Made by a program: the position numbers and the translations under genes. Of a stretch of 64,000 bases of DNA, positions 12,377-25,350 are shown piece after piece. Each line of letters opens with the position of its first letter. Position 1 is the first letter of the stretch. This stretch comes from Marsupella aquatica (Eukaryota > Marchantiophyta): contig OZ316897.1 in NCBI GenBank assembly GCA_973895155.1, positions 20,522,001 to 20,586,000 of the forward strand. The letters run 5' to 3'. The notes below the pieces were generated by a model, which saw only the letters and a program-made list of their open reading frames with translations, had not been told where the DNA came from and ran no database searches.

Positions 12377-12409
12377 CCACCACGCCTGTCTTTTGATGAG
12401 GCGTGGTGG
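12377..12409. other. Perfect 11-bp hairpin
   Basis: CCACCACGCCT at 12377-12387 is the exact reverse complement of AGGCGTGGTGG at 12399-12409, with an 11-base loop. It is GC-rich in AT-rich surroundings. It is not followed by a T run and lies in no recognised gene, so its role is unknown. Confidence 0.7.
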
Positions 12410-13768
12410 CACACGCGATTACAGCCTAGCTAGGATACCCGGCTTTCTCAATGGGAAACGCAGGCTGCTTTCCATCTTCGAAAATAGCTCTGCTACATGT
12501 CTCACATAATCCGAGGATAATTACACAGCTTGCTGCGGTGTAGTTGAAAATCAGCAGGACGAGTCAAAACCTTTAATTAAGCGATCGATCCAGAATAAAT
12601 ATCTTGTAAGGTCAGTCTCTGAAATCTATGCATACGCCAGTGAACCTACGTGCGGATTGACCACCTCCAGCTTGAAAGCTCGAAAATTAGTCCTTGCATA
12701 CAATTGCCTTCTTCCTTCTAGAATATTGAGTTTCATCAGACCGTGAGATGGCACAACTTCCTCAAAATGCTCGGACAGATACCAAGCCCGTTATCCATGC
12801 TTTCTATCCCAGATGTCCAACGAAAAGTGATACTCAACTCCGAACTTTGTACCTTGTTGTCCAACCTCTTTGCTAACATTATTTTCAGTTTTATGGTAGT
12901 CGATGGGTGCAAAAACTTGCTTGCTAACTTTCGATACTTAGTTGACTTGGTTTCTTGACATTTCATCTTTCAGTCGACCATCCAACCCCGCCGTGGGCTT
13001 AAAAAGAAAGAAAATTTGCTTTATCATTATGATCATCAGATCGAGATTTTTCAGATCAGTGAAATCAGCTGTGAGTAACTTGATCCGCCCAGGGCAACCT
13101 TCTAATTTCAAGGAAACTTTTAGATCCAATTGTTGAAACGACGTTATTTCTCATTCTTGTTGACTATAGAGGGACACAGCTTTCAATCCCCTGATGCGAT
13201 CGACCTGCTGATAAAGCAGCTAGGTGTATTGGAATCAGGTGGCCGGTGTGTTTCTCACTCTATGCAGAAAACAGAATAAACAAAGCGTTAATGAGGAACG
13301 GGACTGACCTTGTTCTGAGAATGGATAATGAGCCAGGCAAACGACGAACGGTGAGCTCGAAATTAGTCTCATGACTCCGTCAAATTAATGACAAGACAGT
13401 AGAAGATCAATAGTGATGTTCAAGCTCGGACTTGGGAACGATCCAGTCAGCTGGCTGCCTTTGATCAAAACAACTGGCAGAACCTTTTTCGTAATGTCGA
13501 TCTACAAACTTTCCCGGAAGAGAACATTCTAGAATGACTGCAGGCAAATATAGGCGTAGCAGGTCAATGAGGATTAGGCAGTAGTGGACACCAGATTATA
13601 TATTAATGTAACGCGGAGTCCTCAATATTTCTCTTCACAACTATAACCTCGTGTACGGTAATACTTTCTCGTTGGCCGATTTAAGTCGATGGATTTCCTT
13701 AGCCTCAATTATAAGGTAAACATTGGACATCCCTAGCCTGATGCTACAGTTGTTTCTTTGGCCCAGCA

Positions 13769-13860
13769 TCTCATGAATGAAACTTCTAGATGCAGTTTCT
13801 GTAGCAGATGCAAGATATCTCATGGATGCAACTTCTAGATGCAAGTTCGGTAAATGTCAT
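13769..13860 (+). repeat. Diverged 49-bp tandem duplication
   Basis: TCTCATG-ATG-AACTTCTAGATGCA occurs at 13769 and at 13818. Non-coding. Confidence 0.7.
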
Positions 13861-14118
13861 CACAGAAATTGAAGCTTCTTGTTCAAACCAAAGATAGAAT
13901 ACTAGGATTCTAGAGAGTCATACCAACACGAATAAGGAAGCCGCACGGGAAGCCACAGCAGCAAGAGCCCACCATCAGGATGATCCACCATCACTTTTTC
14001 ATCGCTGATCGTGTCAGTGCTTTCGTTTTCCTTCCGGTCCTCGGAGGCTTCAGACTTTGGAAAGTTTCTATGCATGCTTGGACTGCATTGAAAGCAAACT
14101 ATCGATCATTGGATCCAT

Positions 14119-14335
14119 ATTCTCGGAAATTCGGTGAGCAGAAATTCGCTTCAATCAGTTGGGCATGATAGAAGTGCCAAACCGAAAAGTAGAACCTCTC
14201 AATCGTTGGACGAGTATTCTCGGAAATTAGGTGAGCGGAAATTCACTTCAATGCATGCAGATGCATGCTAGGAGTGCAAAGCATATGCAAAACCTCAAAC
14301 TTATCCTCGTCAATTGGGTGATCAGAATTCACCTT
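14119..14335 (+). repeat. Diverged ~90-bp duplication, 2 to 3 copies
   Basis: TATTCTCGGAAATT-GGTGAGC begins at 14119 and again at 14215, each followed by GAAATTC-CTTCAAT. A weaker third copy (TATCCTCG-CAATTGGGTGA-CAGAATTCACC) begins near 14299. Confidence 0.65.
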
Positions 14336-15521
14336 TGAGGTCACTGTGACAAGCGGAAAACCTGTCCGTCTTTTTGCTATCTAGGGATGGAGTCTGGTTT
14401 GACGTACATGTGTACAAACGAATATACTGGAAAGCAAGTGCTCGTCTCCATCGATTTCGGGTCGTTGCATTCCCATTCCGACATCCCAATGATCTGCAAT
14501 TGAGCTCGACTACTGACTGAGCGTTTCTTTATGAGATTCTGCTAAAGTTCTGTCAGATTATATCTTGCTCTAAAACCTGCAATTTCAAATCTGTAGCTTG
14601 GTACAGTCGTCCTACAGCGATGGCTGTTGCTCTGGGAACGATGGACCTCGCCACCTCCTCCGTTTAGTCAGGTTCTCACTGTAACATTGATCTTGAGACC
14701 CAGCTTCACCTTTGCCGATGATGACAATGAATGAACCATGGGAAATGTCAGGACACCAGAAGTCTTGGAGAATGAGGTTTAAAGGACACTGGGTTTCCTC
14801 AAGTCTCCAGAGTTTGTCATGGTCTTTAGTGCCCAGTGAGTAGTGCCCCTTCATGACAATTATCTTGCAAACATATATAGAATATTATGGATCCCACACA
14901 AAGACTGAAGGGAAGAAGGCAGATCGATCTACTAGCCACAATGAGGATGTTCCTGGAAGAGGCTTGGCCCACGGACAAGTTGAAGTAACCAAGCACATAA
15001 GAAGCAATAAGATGGTACGGCGACGGTCAAACACTCACATACGGTGTTGGCATATGTTGCCTGCTATAGAAGTACTGTAAGGAGGACGAGAGCAAGGTTA
15101 AATAACCGCAACGGTGTTGCATTGCCATAACAGGCACATGTGTCATTTGCAAGAAGGAGATGTGGTCAAATGAGTCTAATCCTTACAAAGTGTGTTGCAG
15201 AAGAGCCTACTCAAATACTCTTGATAGGAAGAAAAAATAATTTGGTTAGAAACCCAACAAGGGCATTTCGACTGAGGCTTGAACTATTCATTCGTTTTAG
15301 GAACGCGGTGGGATACATAAATGGTGGCATTGAAGAGTGAACCAGGACTTTTCACTTTTCATTGGGCAAAGGAAAAAAACAAACAAACGCCATTCGAGAC
15401 ATATGCGATAGATGAACGACTGTCTACAAGAAACTTCAGATTTTGGTACGATCTAGAGAATCAACCAAAGATTCTATCCAGAAGACTATTACACTAGCGT
15501 GTTCAGCGCTTTGACGTAGTG

Positions 15522-15760
15522 GACGTAAGCTCCGTGCTAAATAAAGGTACTGGGAGAGCAGAATTGGGTTCCGTAAGGAAGGGTAGGATCGAAAGGTTCA
15601 ACCAAAGAAGACTAACCCAAGAAGACTAACACTAAAATGTTTCCGAGCTCAGACTAAATGGTTTCCCTCATGGTCGTAAGCTCTGTGCTGAAGGCTATGG
15701 TCAGGAAGGTAGCGGGGGACCAGAATTCGGTTCCGTAAGGAATGCTCAAGGGCACTGAAC
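15522..15760 (+). repeat. Diverged ~149-bp duplication
   Basis: CGTAAGCTC-GTGCT and then GGTTCCGTAAGGAA occur in order in two copies, beginning near 15525 and 15674. Both are non-coding. Confidence 0.6.
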
Positions 15761-17261
15761 TGAACCCTTAATCATAAACGGAGCCCATCACACTGTAGGC
15801 GCGAACATTGAATGGTTGAATTTATGACCCTGACTCATCTGGGACGCGTCGAGGCTGATTGATGTTCTTTGCTACGAAAGGCCAGATGTGTTACAATCCG
15901 TGACTTAGGTCTAATGGAGTCCCCACGAATTTCCCCATCAAGACCTGTGACATAGTTATGCACATGAAGTGATGCAATAGGTACATATAGCACGAAGCCG
16001 TAAATAGGTACACTCTTCTTTTGCTTTTAATGTATAATTTTAATGTTTGCTTACAAAAGGTAAATACAGCAGTAGCAGAGGTGCATTTAAAGCTACATTA
16101 TTGTCCGTCTACTCATTTGCACAATTTTGTACTTTTGTTTTTCACTTTTTTTGTTAGTGATTTCTGACATGCTTCCGCTGAAACAATGCCACGAATCTGG
16201 TTGAGAAAGGATTTTCTTTTGCATGCCATATATTCGACGGAGTCGGTGCTGTCAAGTGTTCATGCGGATTGTAGTGCTCGTGTAGAAATTTTATTGCTTC
16301 ACTATCTGTTGGACCTGTTGAGAGAGGCTATACGTTCTTCCCACGAAACTGTAGTTGTGGTGCTGAAATACATATCCGGCGAGGGGCAAGGGCAAAGGCA
16401 ACGCCACGAATATGGGTACAAATACTCCTTTGGGCGCTTAGAAATAAGGGAATCAAAAACTCAGTACAAAATGTCAGCTACTGTTGAATGATTGGTGCCT
16501 CTAACCTCAGTGGGTGTTTGAATTTGATATTACTTTGTCACTTAGTAATGCCACAGTGAAGTGTCTCAGTTCACAGACTGACTTAAATAACGTCTTCAAT
16601 GTTGATTCTGAGATTCATGAGTGTCTCGTTACAGACACTTGCAAAATGCTCTTCAATGCGGATGTCAGATATTAATCCGTTTGTACTTGACAAGCAGAAA
16701 GTTTGGGAAATGCGTGAATGCCTGATATTTGGCTAATAAGGAAGTTCCTTCCAAACAGTATAAAAAGAATTTTAGCAATGTCTCAGATCAGCCAGCATTT
16801 TGCTGCGAGTAGGAAGAAATAGGACACAGCTTCGGTAGCCTAAGAGCATCAACACAAAGAGTTGCAATGATGACAAATTCCCTTCGCCTGTGGGTGAAGA
16901 ATTTATTGAAAAATGGTGACCACTCGAGCTAATTCGACCTCAAACGTCGAATTTTGGAACAAGAATGAAAGACTGCAAATAATCAACCTAGCTTGAACTA
17001 ATCGAATGAATACAGTCGTGAGTACCTAGCTCGTTTTTCCTGTCATATGCTAATTTTGTTGAATTCATTACTCAGGGGACATTTGTAAAGCACTTAATCT
17101 TTACAGGAAACGAGGTTGGGCGACCGTACTAGTTCTACGTTTTGTAGAACAGTAGAAAATGAGAATACCATGAAAACTAATCAAAGGGTTGTTTATCAGT
17201 GACAATGTACTGTCAAACTGAACCACTGCTAAATCAAGGTACATCTTTGAAAAGCATATAT

Positions 17262-20224
17262 CTAGCACGGGTTCAATTTTCTTTTCGGAGCGGGAAGCTT
17301 TTGGTGACGCTTCTCTCCATCCTTCACTATGAAGACCGCCTCCATACCCCATGACAAATGCTTTTCGAAATGGCAATGGAACAGCCATGCTCCTGCAAAT
17401 TCCATCCTCACTTTATCATTTCTCCTGACTATCAATCTTTTCTCCACAACGAAAAGGACCACGACTTACTATCTCAACGGAAAATTAGAACTACCCATTT
17501 ACATCAGGTGAGACCTTCATAATTCCATCCAGACCCCGACATGTCTAGAGACATTAAACTAATTAGACAAAAACTGCAATTACATGTCTTGGACATTTTA
17601 CAAGTGACAATAGCTGAGATTTCTTACCAGGATTATCGGCCAGGAATCGAATCGCCACCCATCCTCGAGCAGGCACATTCACGGTGAAACGGGAAGGGGG
17701 ATCGTAATAGTTAAATTTCTTTGGATCCGAAGTGCCGTTGTAATCACCATACCCTTGACCCATAACATAGAAGAAATGCCCGTGCAAATGAAACGGATGG
17801 GCTTCGAAAGCGAAGTTGTTCACATCCTGTAGCACAAGCTGAACTACGCTCCCGTGCTCCAACACGGACACTCGCGTTGCTCTCTGGGCGACTTGGGCTG
17901 GATTAGGAGGGCTGGGAGCAGCAGCGTAATCGTAAGGGTGGAGCGGAAAATCTGGAAAATCAGGCGTATACACTCCAGGGATCTTGTAGTAGTAAGCATT
18001 CAGAATGGCAGTCGTCGGACTCACGAATGAGATGTTATTGACCTGCCCCGTCACTCGATAGCCACCTTGTTGTGGGGCGCAAGTCGTGCAAGGCTCCGTG
18101 CCCGTCCCAACGGTGTAGAAGAGATGTCTCATCTGATGACTCCTAGGAACTTTCTCTGGATGGAGAGTTTTCAAGCCAGTCGCGAAAGAGGTACTGTAGT
18201 CCGTGTCGTTGACCGCAGGAAGGTCTGGGAAGAATGAGCAACTTGACTTGACTGTCGCGTCTTTGTAACGGAAGAACCCAGACGTGGAAATGTAAGGAAC
18301 GTCTTGGAGGACGAAGGGAAGTGCTGGGGGTGGGATGGCCGCAACATCTGTGACCAACAATGTCGAATGTGGCTGGCCTACCATGCAATATGTGTCCGAA
18401 GGTTGGTCTGCAGTCACCAGCACATTCACTGTCTGCCCCGGGGCGATGACGATGCCTTTCTTCACCGTCAAAGGTTTTGAGTAGTATGAATCAACCTCCA
18501 CTACCGTGAGAGCATGATTAGCGATTGCAAAGAACAGCTCGGTGTTGAGCGCAGCGTTAATTACTCGCAGCATGTAGGTTTTTCCAGACTCGACCTCAAT
18601 CGTCGTCACCCCTGTAATAACACCAATACGAAAGATCCGATATTAGTAACAACATTGACAAAGTGAAATCTGTCCGCAATGTTGACAACGAGCAGCAGGT
18701 AGGTAGATCGTCGGGGTACTGAAGATAATCTGCTCACATTGCGTACAGCAATGCAAAGTTGACGAGATAATGATAGAATACCTTCAGTGTCACTACAGTT
18801 GTACAAGACTCCAGGAAATCCATTAATCGTCAACGCATCTGCAAGTTGAAAGGCTCCTCCTGCAGCGAGGGCTTGCTGTTCGACAGCCTCAGCATCTTGA
18901 TTCCACCATTCACCTATTAAAATTGACAACCATAAATTTCCGTGAGTACGCGCATTGGCCACAATATTCCCGAGCTCCTGAACAAACAAGGGACAGCTAT
19001 TTAATGCTGCTGCATCTTAGTGCGTGCAGAGCTGCTACCGGTGATCTTGTCATCAACCTCACATTTTCCTACGACTCATCGAAGGAGCTTAAGCCGTAGC
19101 GGAGAAGACACTTACCCAACATGATTGGAAATTCCCCATCAGGTTGCTGAAAAGGATAATTTCCACTGGCTGGTAGTGTTATGAAGGCCCCATAGACAGT
19201 TGCTCGAAGCCAGCCCACATGTGCATGCCACAAAGTTGTCCCACGCTGGCCAGTCACAATGAAATCGTAGATTTCATAGTTACCCGGTTGGATCGGACAT
19301 TCTGTGATGTACCCAACTCCATCCGCCCAGCATGACCTCAGCTGCCGGATTCCATGCCTGCATAGAAATCCCAAACAGCGCACATGAATTAGTATCAATT
19401 CAATAAAGTAACATTGATAATATTTTACCGCCCACTTCAGGATCGGTATTCCCCGAGCACGATCAAGAAAGTAAATTGACACAAGGTCAATTGAAATCAC
19501 CATCAATCTCGGTGATCAATAGTGTTCAGACATTGTCTTCTCCAAGTTATGACAATAGCGAAACTACTGCTTGGTTAGTCGTAGTGCACTCACAACACAG
19601 TTCTCCAGCTGAGGATTCGATCTGTATCTGCACTTACCAGTGAATTGATACGTTCTGGCTCCCCGAGTTTTTTACTTTGATAATGACGCGGTCTCCCTCG
19701 TTAACAGTAACTGTTGGACCAGGGTATAGTCCATTCACTGCCAACAGAGTCTTCGTATAACAGTTTCGAGTGTAAGTGACAGGTGCGATCTGCAAAAGTC
19801 CGAAACAAATGAGCAATTAGTTCCCTTCAAATCGTGGACCTTCACCACAGGTTGTCATTGGCGAGAACAGAGCTCACAAACAGCTGAGTGAGAGAAAACA
19901 ACTTTCATCTGTTAGTGCAATGACTGATACGTTGTAGTCTACTACTTCCATTCTCTCCAACCAGCTTGGCGTTCCATGTTCTAAATCCGACTGAGGATTG
20001 AGCTGAATCAACTCCCACTCGACTCCAAGCGACCCACATTGGAAGCTTGGCCGTCATATTACCTAAAAAAAAATTGAATACTCAAAAACACTTGGGAGTT
20101 ATGGTCCCTGACTTACTTCCCAATCATAGTACTTCGTCTCCGCCTTGCAGGTTGAAGCTAATACACTCGAAACATAAAGTAGACAGCCGAAGCATACGAA
20201 TGCGCTCCATTGATGCGAAGTCAT
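17262..20224 (-). CDS. Laccase (secreted multicopper oxidase), six exons
   Basis: Exons on the minus strand are 20224-20117, 19789-19638, 19357-19116, 18913-18782, 18611-17628 and 17392-17262. All five introns (170-327 bp) are GT-AG, and the joined frame is 582 codons ending in TAG. The 152-bp second exon and ~245-bp third exon match the usual plant laccase gene structure. The start ATG opens a hydrophobic signal peptide (about residues 1-24), so the product should be secreted to the wall. Cupredoxin domains lie roughly at 37-155, 160-320 and 410-570. All four copper-binding blocks are present: HWHG (86-89), WHAH (130-133), HPFHLHGH (483-490) and HCH-x3-H-x4-M (545-556); Met at the type 1 axial position also occurs in other plant laccases. 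Laccases oxidise phenolics, including lignin or lignin-like precursors, with O2. Residue 96, in [10 protein letters not shown], is Cys where Gly is usual. Very likely intact. Confidence 0.95.
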
Positions 20225-23200
20225 TTTGTGAAATCCTAGCACTGGCCTCTTCCCTAGCTGTCAGGACCTCGATCAAACCACCCCTTCCAGATCGATCACT
20301 AACCAGTACGTTGAGCCTACAGAGGAGTCACTCCTGGACGACCAAATACAATTCCGGAACGAACTTGCCCATTCGAACGGCTGATACGACTGCAAGCCTC
20401 TACGTTCCGGCAATTGTGAGCTAGCATGTTGGCTATTGCAGCAGCCAGTGATCAAGTCGGCGAAACCTGTCGTGAATTGCCGATCAGTCTGGGAATTTGT
20501 GCCCGGAAAGTCCTATAGAGTGAATCTGTACGGACCTTCGATCTCTCACCGCCTCTCTTGAGGCAATGCGTTCTAAATAAAAACCGTTGTCGGAAACAGC
20601 AGCCTCGACCCAGGTCTTAAGTCGAGCGGCCTCCGAGATTTTAGTACACAGTGATCGACGTCGATCTCCACAACTCGCAAACATCCGAGAATGGCAGTTG
20701 ACTTCGGAGCTGGCAGGTTTGTCGTGTTATACGCTCTATCCGACTAGCAAGCTGGCGCAGGTTTGTGCGGGCTGACGCGAATCGACAAACCGTGAGAAAA
20801 TAAAATATGGACGTCAGCTGTGGTGGACTTGCCATGCGCCCGAAATTTGACCATTAGTGGCGAACGATGCGGGGGGCTAGGGGGTTAGGGGGCTAGGAGG
20901 GTGAATTCCTCAATTGTGCCTCGCTCTCAGTAGACTCATTATTGGTTGCGAATCTACATTGTCTACTCGAGAATGAATCGTCTGAATATCTGAAAAGCCT
21001 TATTGGTACGTGACCTGTATACAACCACGACGCTTCATAGGGTGCGCCTGCGTAGAGACTAGAGACCAGGGGAAATCTACCATGACTGCAGAAATTTGTC
21101 ATGATACCTCTCCTAGAGTACCTCAGAGGTACAGTAGCTGAAAAAACTTTACAGAAGTGTTCGGACTGAATTTGTCACAGCTACAGGGAGTGAAATATTA
21201 TGGCAGGAGGAATTAGACATTAGAATGTAGGAACAGAGAGGGCCTTCGCCACAAAAGAAGTCCAAAGAGTATAGACGCCAAAGAAGCAAGTGCTCCTGAG
21301 GACAAAAACGAAGGGTAAAAGAAAAGGGGAAACAGTCTCCAAGCTTCCAATTTGATGGACTTTAACATAGCTAACTTCCAATTTGATGGACTTTAATTTA
21401 GCTAACTTCAAATTTGATGGACCGACTTTAACTTAGCTAACTTCAAATTTGATGGACCTTAAGAAAGAGTTATGGATTACCAAATTAGTCCATAACTTAT
21501 CCCCATAAAGATTGGTCATATGCCATGCCATAAGTCACTGTAGAGACTAGTGAAAACGTTATGGCCATTTATGCTTTGAGACGTACTCAGATTGGACGAA
21601 ACAGATTTGACTATTACTTGGGGGCAGAGCTCAATCAGTGAGCCTGGACTAATTTTTCTGTTCTTAAAGCGAAATTTAAGGCGTAAGTTTTTGTTGCCTC
21701 TTGAAAAGTGGCTCGGCGGATTTGACGGGGCTTGAGCTAAATTCAGCTTCATGACCATTCTGCCGAAACGAATGCAGCGCTGAGTAAAGCTTGGGAGATT
21801 GGTCATTAGCACGACCTAGAGAACAGCTTGCCACGCCTCGGCCACTTCTTCAGCGAATCTAGGTTTGCGCAATATCCAGGCAGTATTTTAGTGATGAGAG
21901 CATGCATGAATTTTGCATGACATAATGTATAATTTCTTCCATCATTGATTGATCCTTCAGCTTTGAGATGCAAACCCATTGAAGCTTGGGCTACAGTTAC
22001 GCGGTAACAATCATCAATCACTTAACACTTTGAGCTTGATCGGCAGACTACTCCACCACGCTGGAACTGTTGTGGAGAAAAGCTGATGAGCCAAATGTCC
22101 GCCTGCGTGTGCTTTCCCTTTCTGTATGCTTACCATATGTTGGAATTTTAAGGGGGAAAATAAAAGAAAATATAGGTGTTGATCTCAGCTCCCTCCAAGC
22201 CAGCAATGAGAAATTCAGTACAGATCTTCGCCGTTGATAATGTTCATGTCACAGTTCTTCCCGGAAAGTGCGTTCAGTGGTTTGGGTCGGTAGAGTCGAA
22301 GTCGTCACCTGCGCTGGGTTGCGCAGATCACGATATGAATATTAATAATAGTTCATGAACACTCATTCAGAAAACCTATGTATAATCGTATTTCTTGGAT
22401 TGGTTCAGATTATTACACCTCCACCACGGAGTGACCGGAACCTGGTTAGTCCCGAGGGTTCAACTTTTATACGTGGGCTTCTGAACAACCACTAAAAAAT
22501 GACAGTTGTTTGGAATGAAAACGTAAGTGTGAAACTTGGGTCCCACGAAATTCTCAATCTGGTCACAGTTTCCAGCACTGTCGCCGAGCAATCTCTTGGA
22601 AGCCGACTGTGCAAAGAGTTTCCAAAATTAAAATCGGGGTGAATCTTCTGCCCCAGAAAAATTAATAGTGGAATCAAGGATATTGTTTCACTGCTGTCTG
22701 CATCGAGTCATGATTTCAAAGCCTCCATCACGACCCTGTTGCTTGAAGGCTCGTGAGCGCATGAAGGTTAAGTCTGGGTTTGGTTAAAATACCCAGTCCA
22801 CTATTTTCTTAGTTCGTTGCAAATGGTAGAGCAGGAAACTCAATCCCAACTCTTGCTCGAAATCACTGTCACACCACCTTAGATTACAACATAGAAACCC
22901 AGCAACAAGTAAGGAGTAGTAAGTCAAGTATATATTTTGCATCCCCAGCACAAATTCCCAGAACACGAAAAAAACCCAGTTCCTCCCCCAAATACACCCA
23001 AACACAGATTCTAACAAACAAATACAGTGCCGGACATTCGTTAATTCGTTAAAGTTGCAGTGCAGTGATCGGTTGGAGATGTTTTTCAGTTATTGGGTTG
23101 GGTCCACACTCCACACCCAGTTACGTACAGCAAGGCTTTGCGGTAAGGTTTGGAGATGCTCTGAGGTTGACGATCCAAAACGACGAAAACGTTATGTCCC

Positions 23201-24326
23201 ATTGATATGTCGAGCATGAATCATGAATGACTCGAGTGTTGCGGCTGTGAGTATGTATCCCGCAAGCGTTGACTTGGTAGCGGATGTGAGCCTTGGCCAT
23301 TGCTGTCACGCAATGGTCCACGTAAGCTTTCGCCCAAGGTTGCCCAATCGACAGACCGAAGCATCAGCAAGAAAATTTTTGTATCGAAAGATGGCTCGAG
23401 GTACCTGATCTGGTCCTTTCTCATAGGTCTAGGTGTTTTCTTATTAGCCTTTAGATAGACGCCCCCTAATCCGTGAGCTCGCAGGTGCCCGTGAGAAGAT
23501 AATGCGCATTACTACTTTCAAGTTTCACCACACATAGCAGGGATGTCATGCACATTTCCCATCAAGCTGAATTCCCCAAATTCCCCAAATTTAGAACTCG
23601 GTTTTCGTTCAACTTGTTCTGTATGAACCACTGTAGAGAACGTATCACAGGAGTACATGTCCGCAAAGCATTTCCAGAACCATCATGACAATGTGCTAGT
23701 GGACGAGATTGAGCCGGAGTTCTCTCCGGCCTTAAAGCCCATTCACCTGATTAGCAAGGGGTTCGACCATGGCCGAGTGGGTTTAGTAGAATCGATTTCC
23801 TTACTCAATTCTGCCGTAGGTCGCGGAACGAGTGATGTCAACAGCACACACATGAATTGTGTTCTGACAAATATCTGCTCGGGCATCTGCTATATTATTG
23901 AATACTTTCAAAATTTGATTACTCTCTTGAGAATGTGGATCTCGAAACCAAGTGAAGACCAAAACAGGAAAATTAGAACAAGTGTCAAAGTTTGTCCCGG
24001 ATTTCGAAAGCCTACAGTGGTGGTCAGACTGTCTGGGTGGCTTGCAAGTGTGGGGCCAGTTTATTCTTTCTATATTCCCTCTTGGTTATGTCTGGCAATT
24101 TAATTAGTGAAAACGGCTGTAGTCAATTTTTTAACAATTAGGGGGCCATTCAGAGATGGTGTGTGTCGACCCTACATGGCACAGTGCTCAGTCAGATATG
24201 GTGGGCAGCAGGTTGAAGAAGAATTAGGGGCCCAGTCAGGTATGGTGACAGCCGGCTTTACAAAAATCGTGGCCCATTTAGGTACGTCTACCTACCCCAA
24301 ATGGCGCCGCCCCATCACATAGGGTA
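20225..24326. other. Laccase promoter side and intergenic DNA
   Basis: The first few hundred bases above 20224 must hold the laccase promoter and 5' UTR, but I could not identify a convincing TATA box. Beyond this no gene was recognised. Near 20870-20900 there is a run of GGGGGCTAG-GGGTTAG units. Confidence 0.5.
21344..21460 (+). repeat. 31- to 35-bp tandem repeat, 4 copies
   Basis: CTTC-AATTTGATGGAC begins at 21344, 21375, 21406 and 21441, joined by CTTTAA-TTAGCTAA linkers. The last period is 35 rather than 31 bp because of a small insertion. Confidence 0.9.
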
Positions 24327-24418
24327 TCTACCTACCCTACATAGCAAGCAACTGGACTAAGGAACTGTTGATGTGGAGTCTACCTACCCTGCATAGCAAG
24401 CAACTGGACTAAGGAAAT
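24327..24418 (+). repeat. 52-bp tandem duplication (2 copies)
   Basis: TCTACCTACCCT-CATAGCAA followed by GCAACTGGACTAAGGAA begins at 24327 and 24379. Related ACCTACCCCAAATGG phrases occur just upstream at about 24290. Confidence 0.88.
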
Positions 24419-25079
24419 GTTGAGTGAAATTACTTATTTTGTGTTAAAGTTAGATAACCTCCAAAGGGGATCCAAATATCTATAAACTTTGCTTCCTCTA
24501 TTCAAAGTATTTGCATTTCTTGAACTTGAGTGGAAAGATTTCTGGCTCTCCAGTTGGCTCTGGTGAGTCACAGCTGTCCCCAAAGTTTCATAAAGCGACC
24601 TTCACTTGTAGAGATTCAATACTAACGTACTTAGGGCTACAAGAGCAATACTAAAACCAGAAAGACGGTTTGTCCAATGTCTAAGAAGCAATTATGACCC
24701 AACTCAAATGTGGGAATAGGACTACACTTCACCACTCATGTTCCACTTGACATCAACTTGGGGTCTCATCATAACAAGGTCATTACCGTCCCAGTCACCT
24801 GTAACTAGGCCCACTTCACTTTTAACCAGAAAAAGGAGGGAAGTGTCCAGGCTTCTCCCCTTTTCACTTTCCTCTTATTCTTCTCTCCTCTAGGGTTTCA
24901 TATTGCTCCACAAATTCAGGACAGATACTATAGTTTTTGTCATGGCTAGTGGTGGTTTAATAACTTGGAGTCAAAGCCATTATTTATCATCCTGGTCAGA
25001 TCCTGATATGCCTATGTTTTTTATCAAAACCTTAGACTGGCTTTACAAGAACTTGGGGGCAGCAATTCTTTTTTTTCTA

Positions 25080-25350
25080 AGTGAAAGATGCAATCCTGGC
25101 CATTCATATGTGGGAACTGGCCACACTTCACTTTACATGAACTTGGGGGCACAATGAACCAAAAGCATTACTGAACCTAGTCATCTCTGAGTGGGCCCCT
25201 TTTTTTTGCTGAGGTGTGCAAGCTTTTTTGTCCAAAACTTAGACCTCCTCTTGAGGTGGTCTAAAAACTTGGAGCAATGGCAGCTTATTTTCAGGGAATT
25301 GCATTGATTATTTACAAACCTGACACATTTTGGCTCAGGCATTTTAACTT
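25080..25350 (+). repeat. Dispersed repeat, related to 10930-11260
   Basis: This is the second copy of the dispersed repeat, in the same orientation. TTTACATGAACTTGGGGGCA, CTTAGACCTCCTCTTGAGG and TGACACATTTTGGCTCAGG occur in the same order and with similar spacing. Confidence 0.65.

Larger units (their letters stand above)
11531..17261. other. Intergenic DNA with scattered short duplications
   Basis: No gene was recognised on either strand. The stretch holds the small duplications and the hairpin listed separately. The 101-codon frame at 16186-16491 shows no family motif and is not called. The 17.1-17.26 kb part is the likely 3' UTR or 3' flank of the laccase gene; no clear AATAAA was found there. 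Confidence 0.5.

Noticed and set aside
23657-24103. 148-codon frame, with CCATGGCCGAGTGGG at 23768 resembling a tRNA A box
   Set aside because: No protein family is recognisable. The A-box-like string has no B box at the right distance and no cloverleaf can be drawn, so neither a gene nor a tRNA is called.
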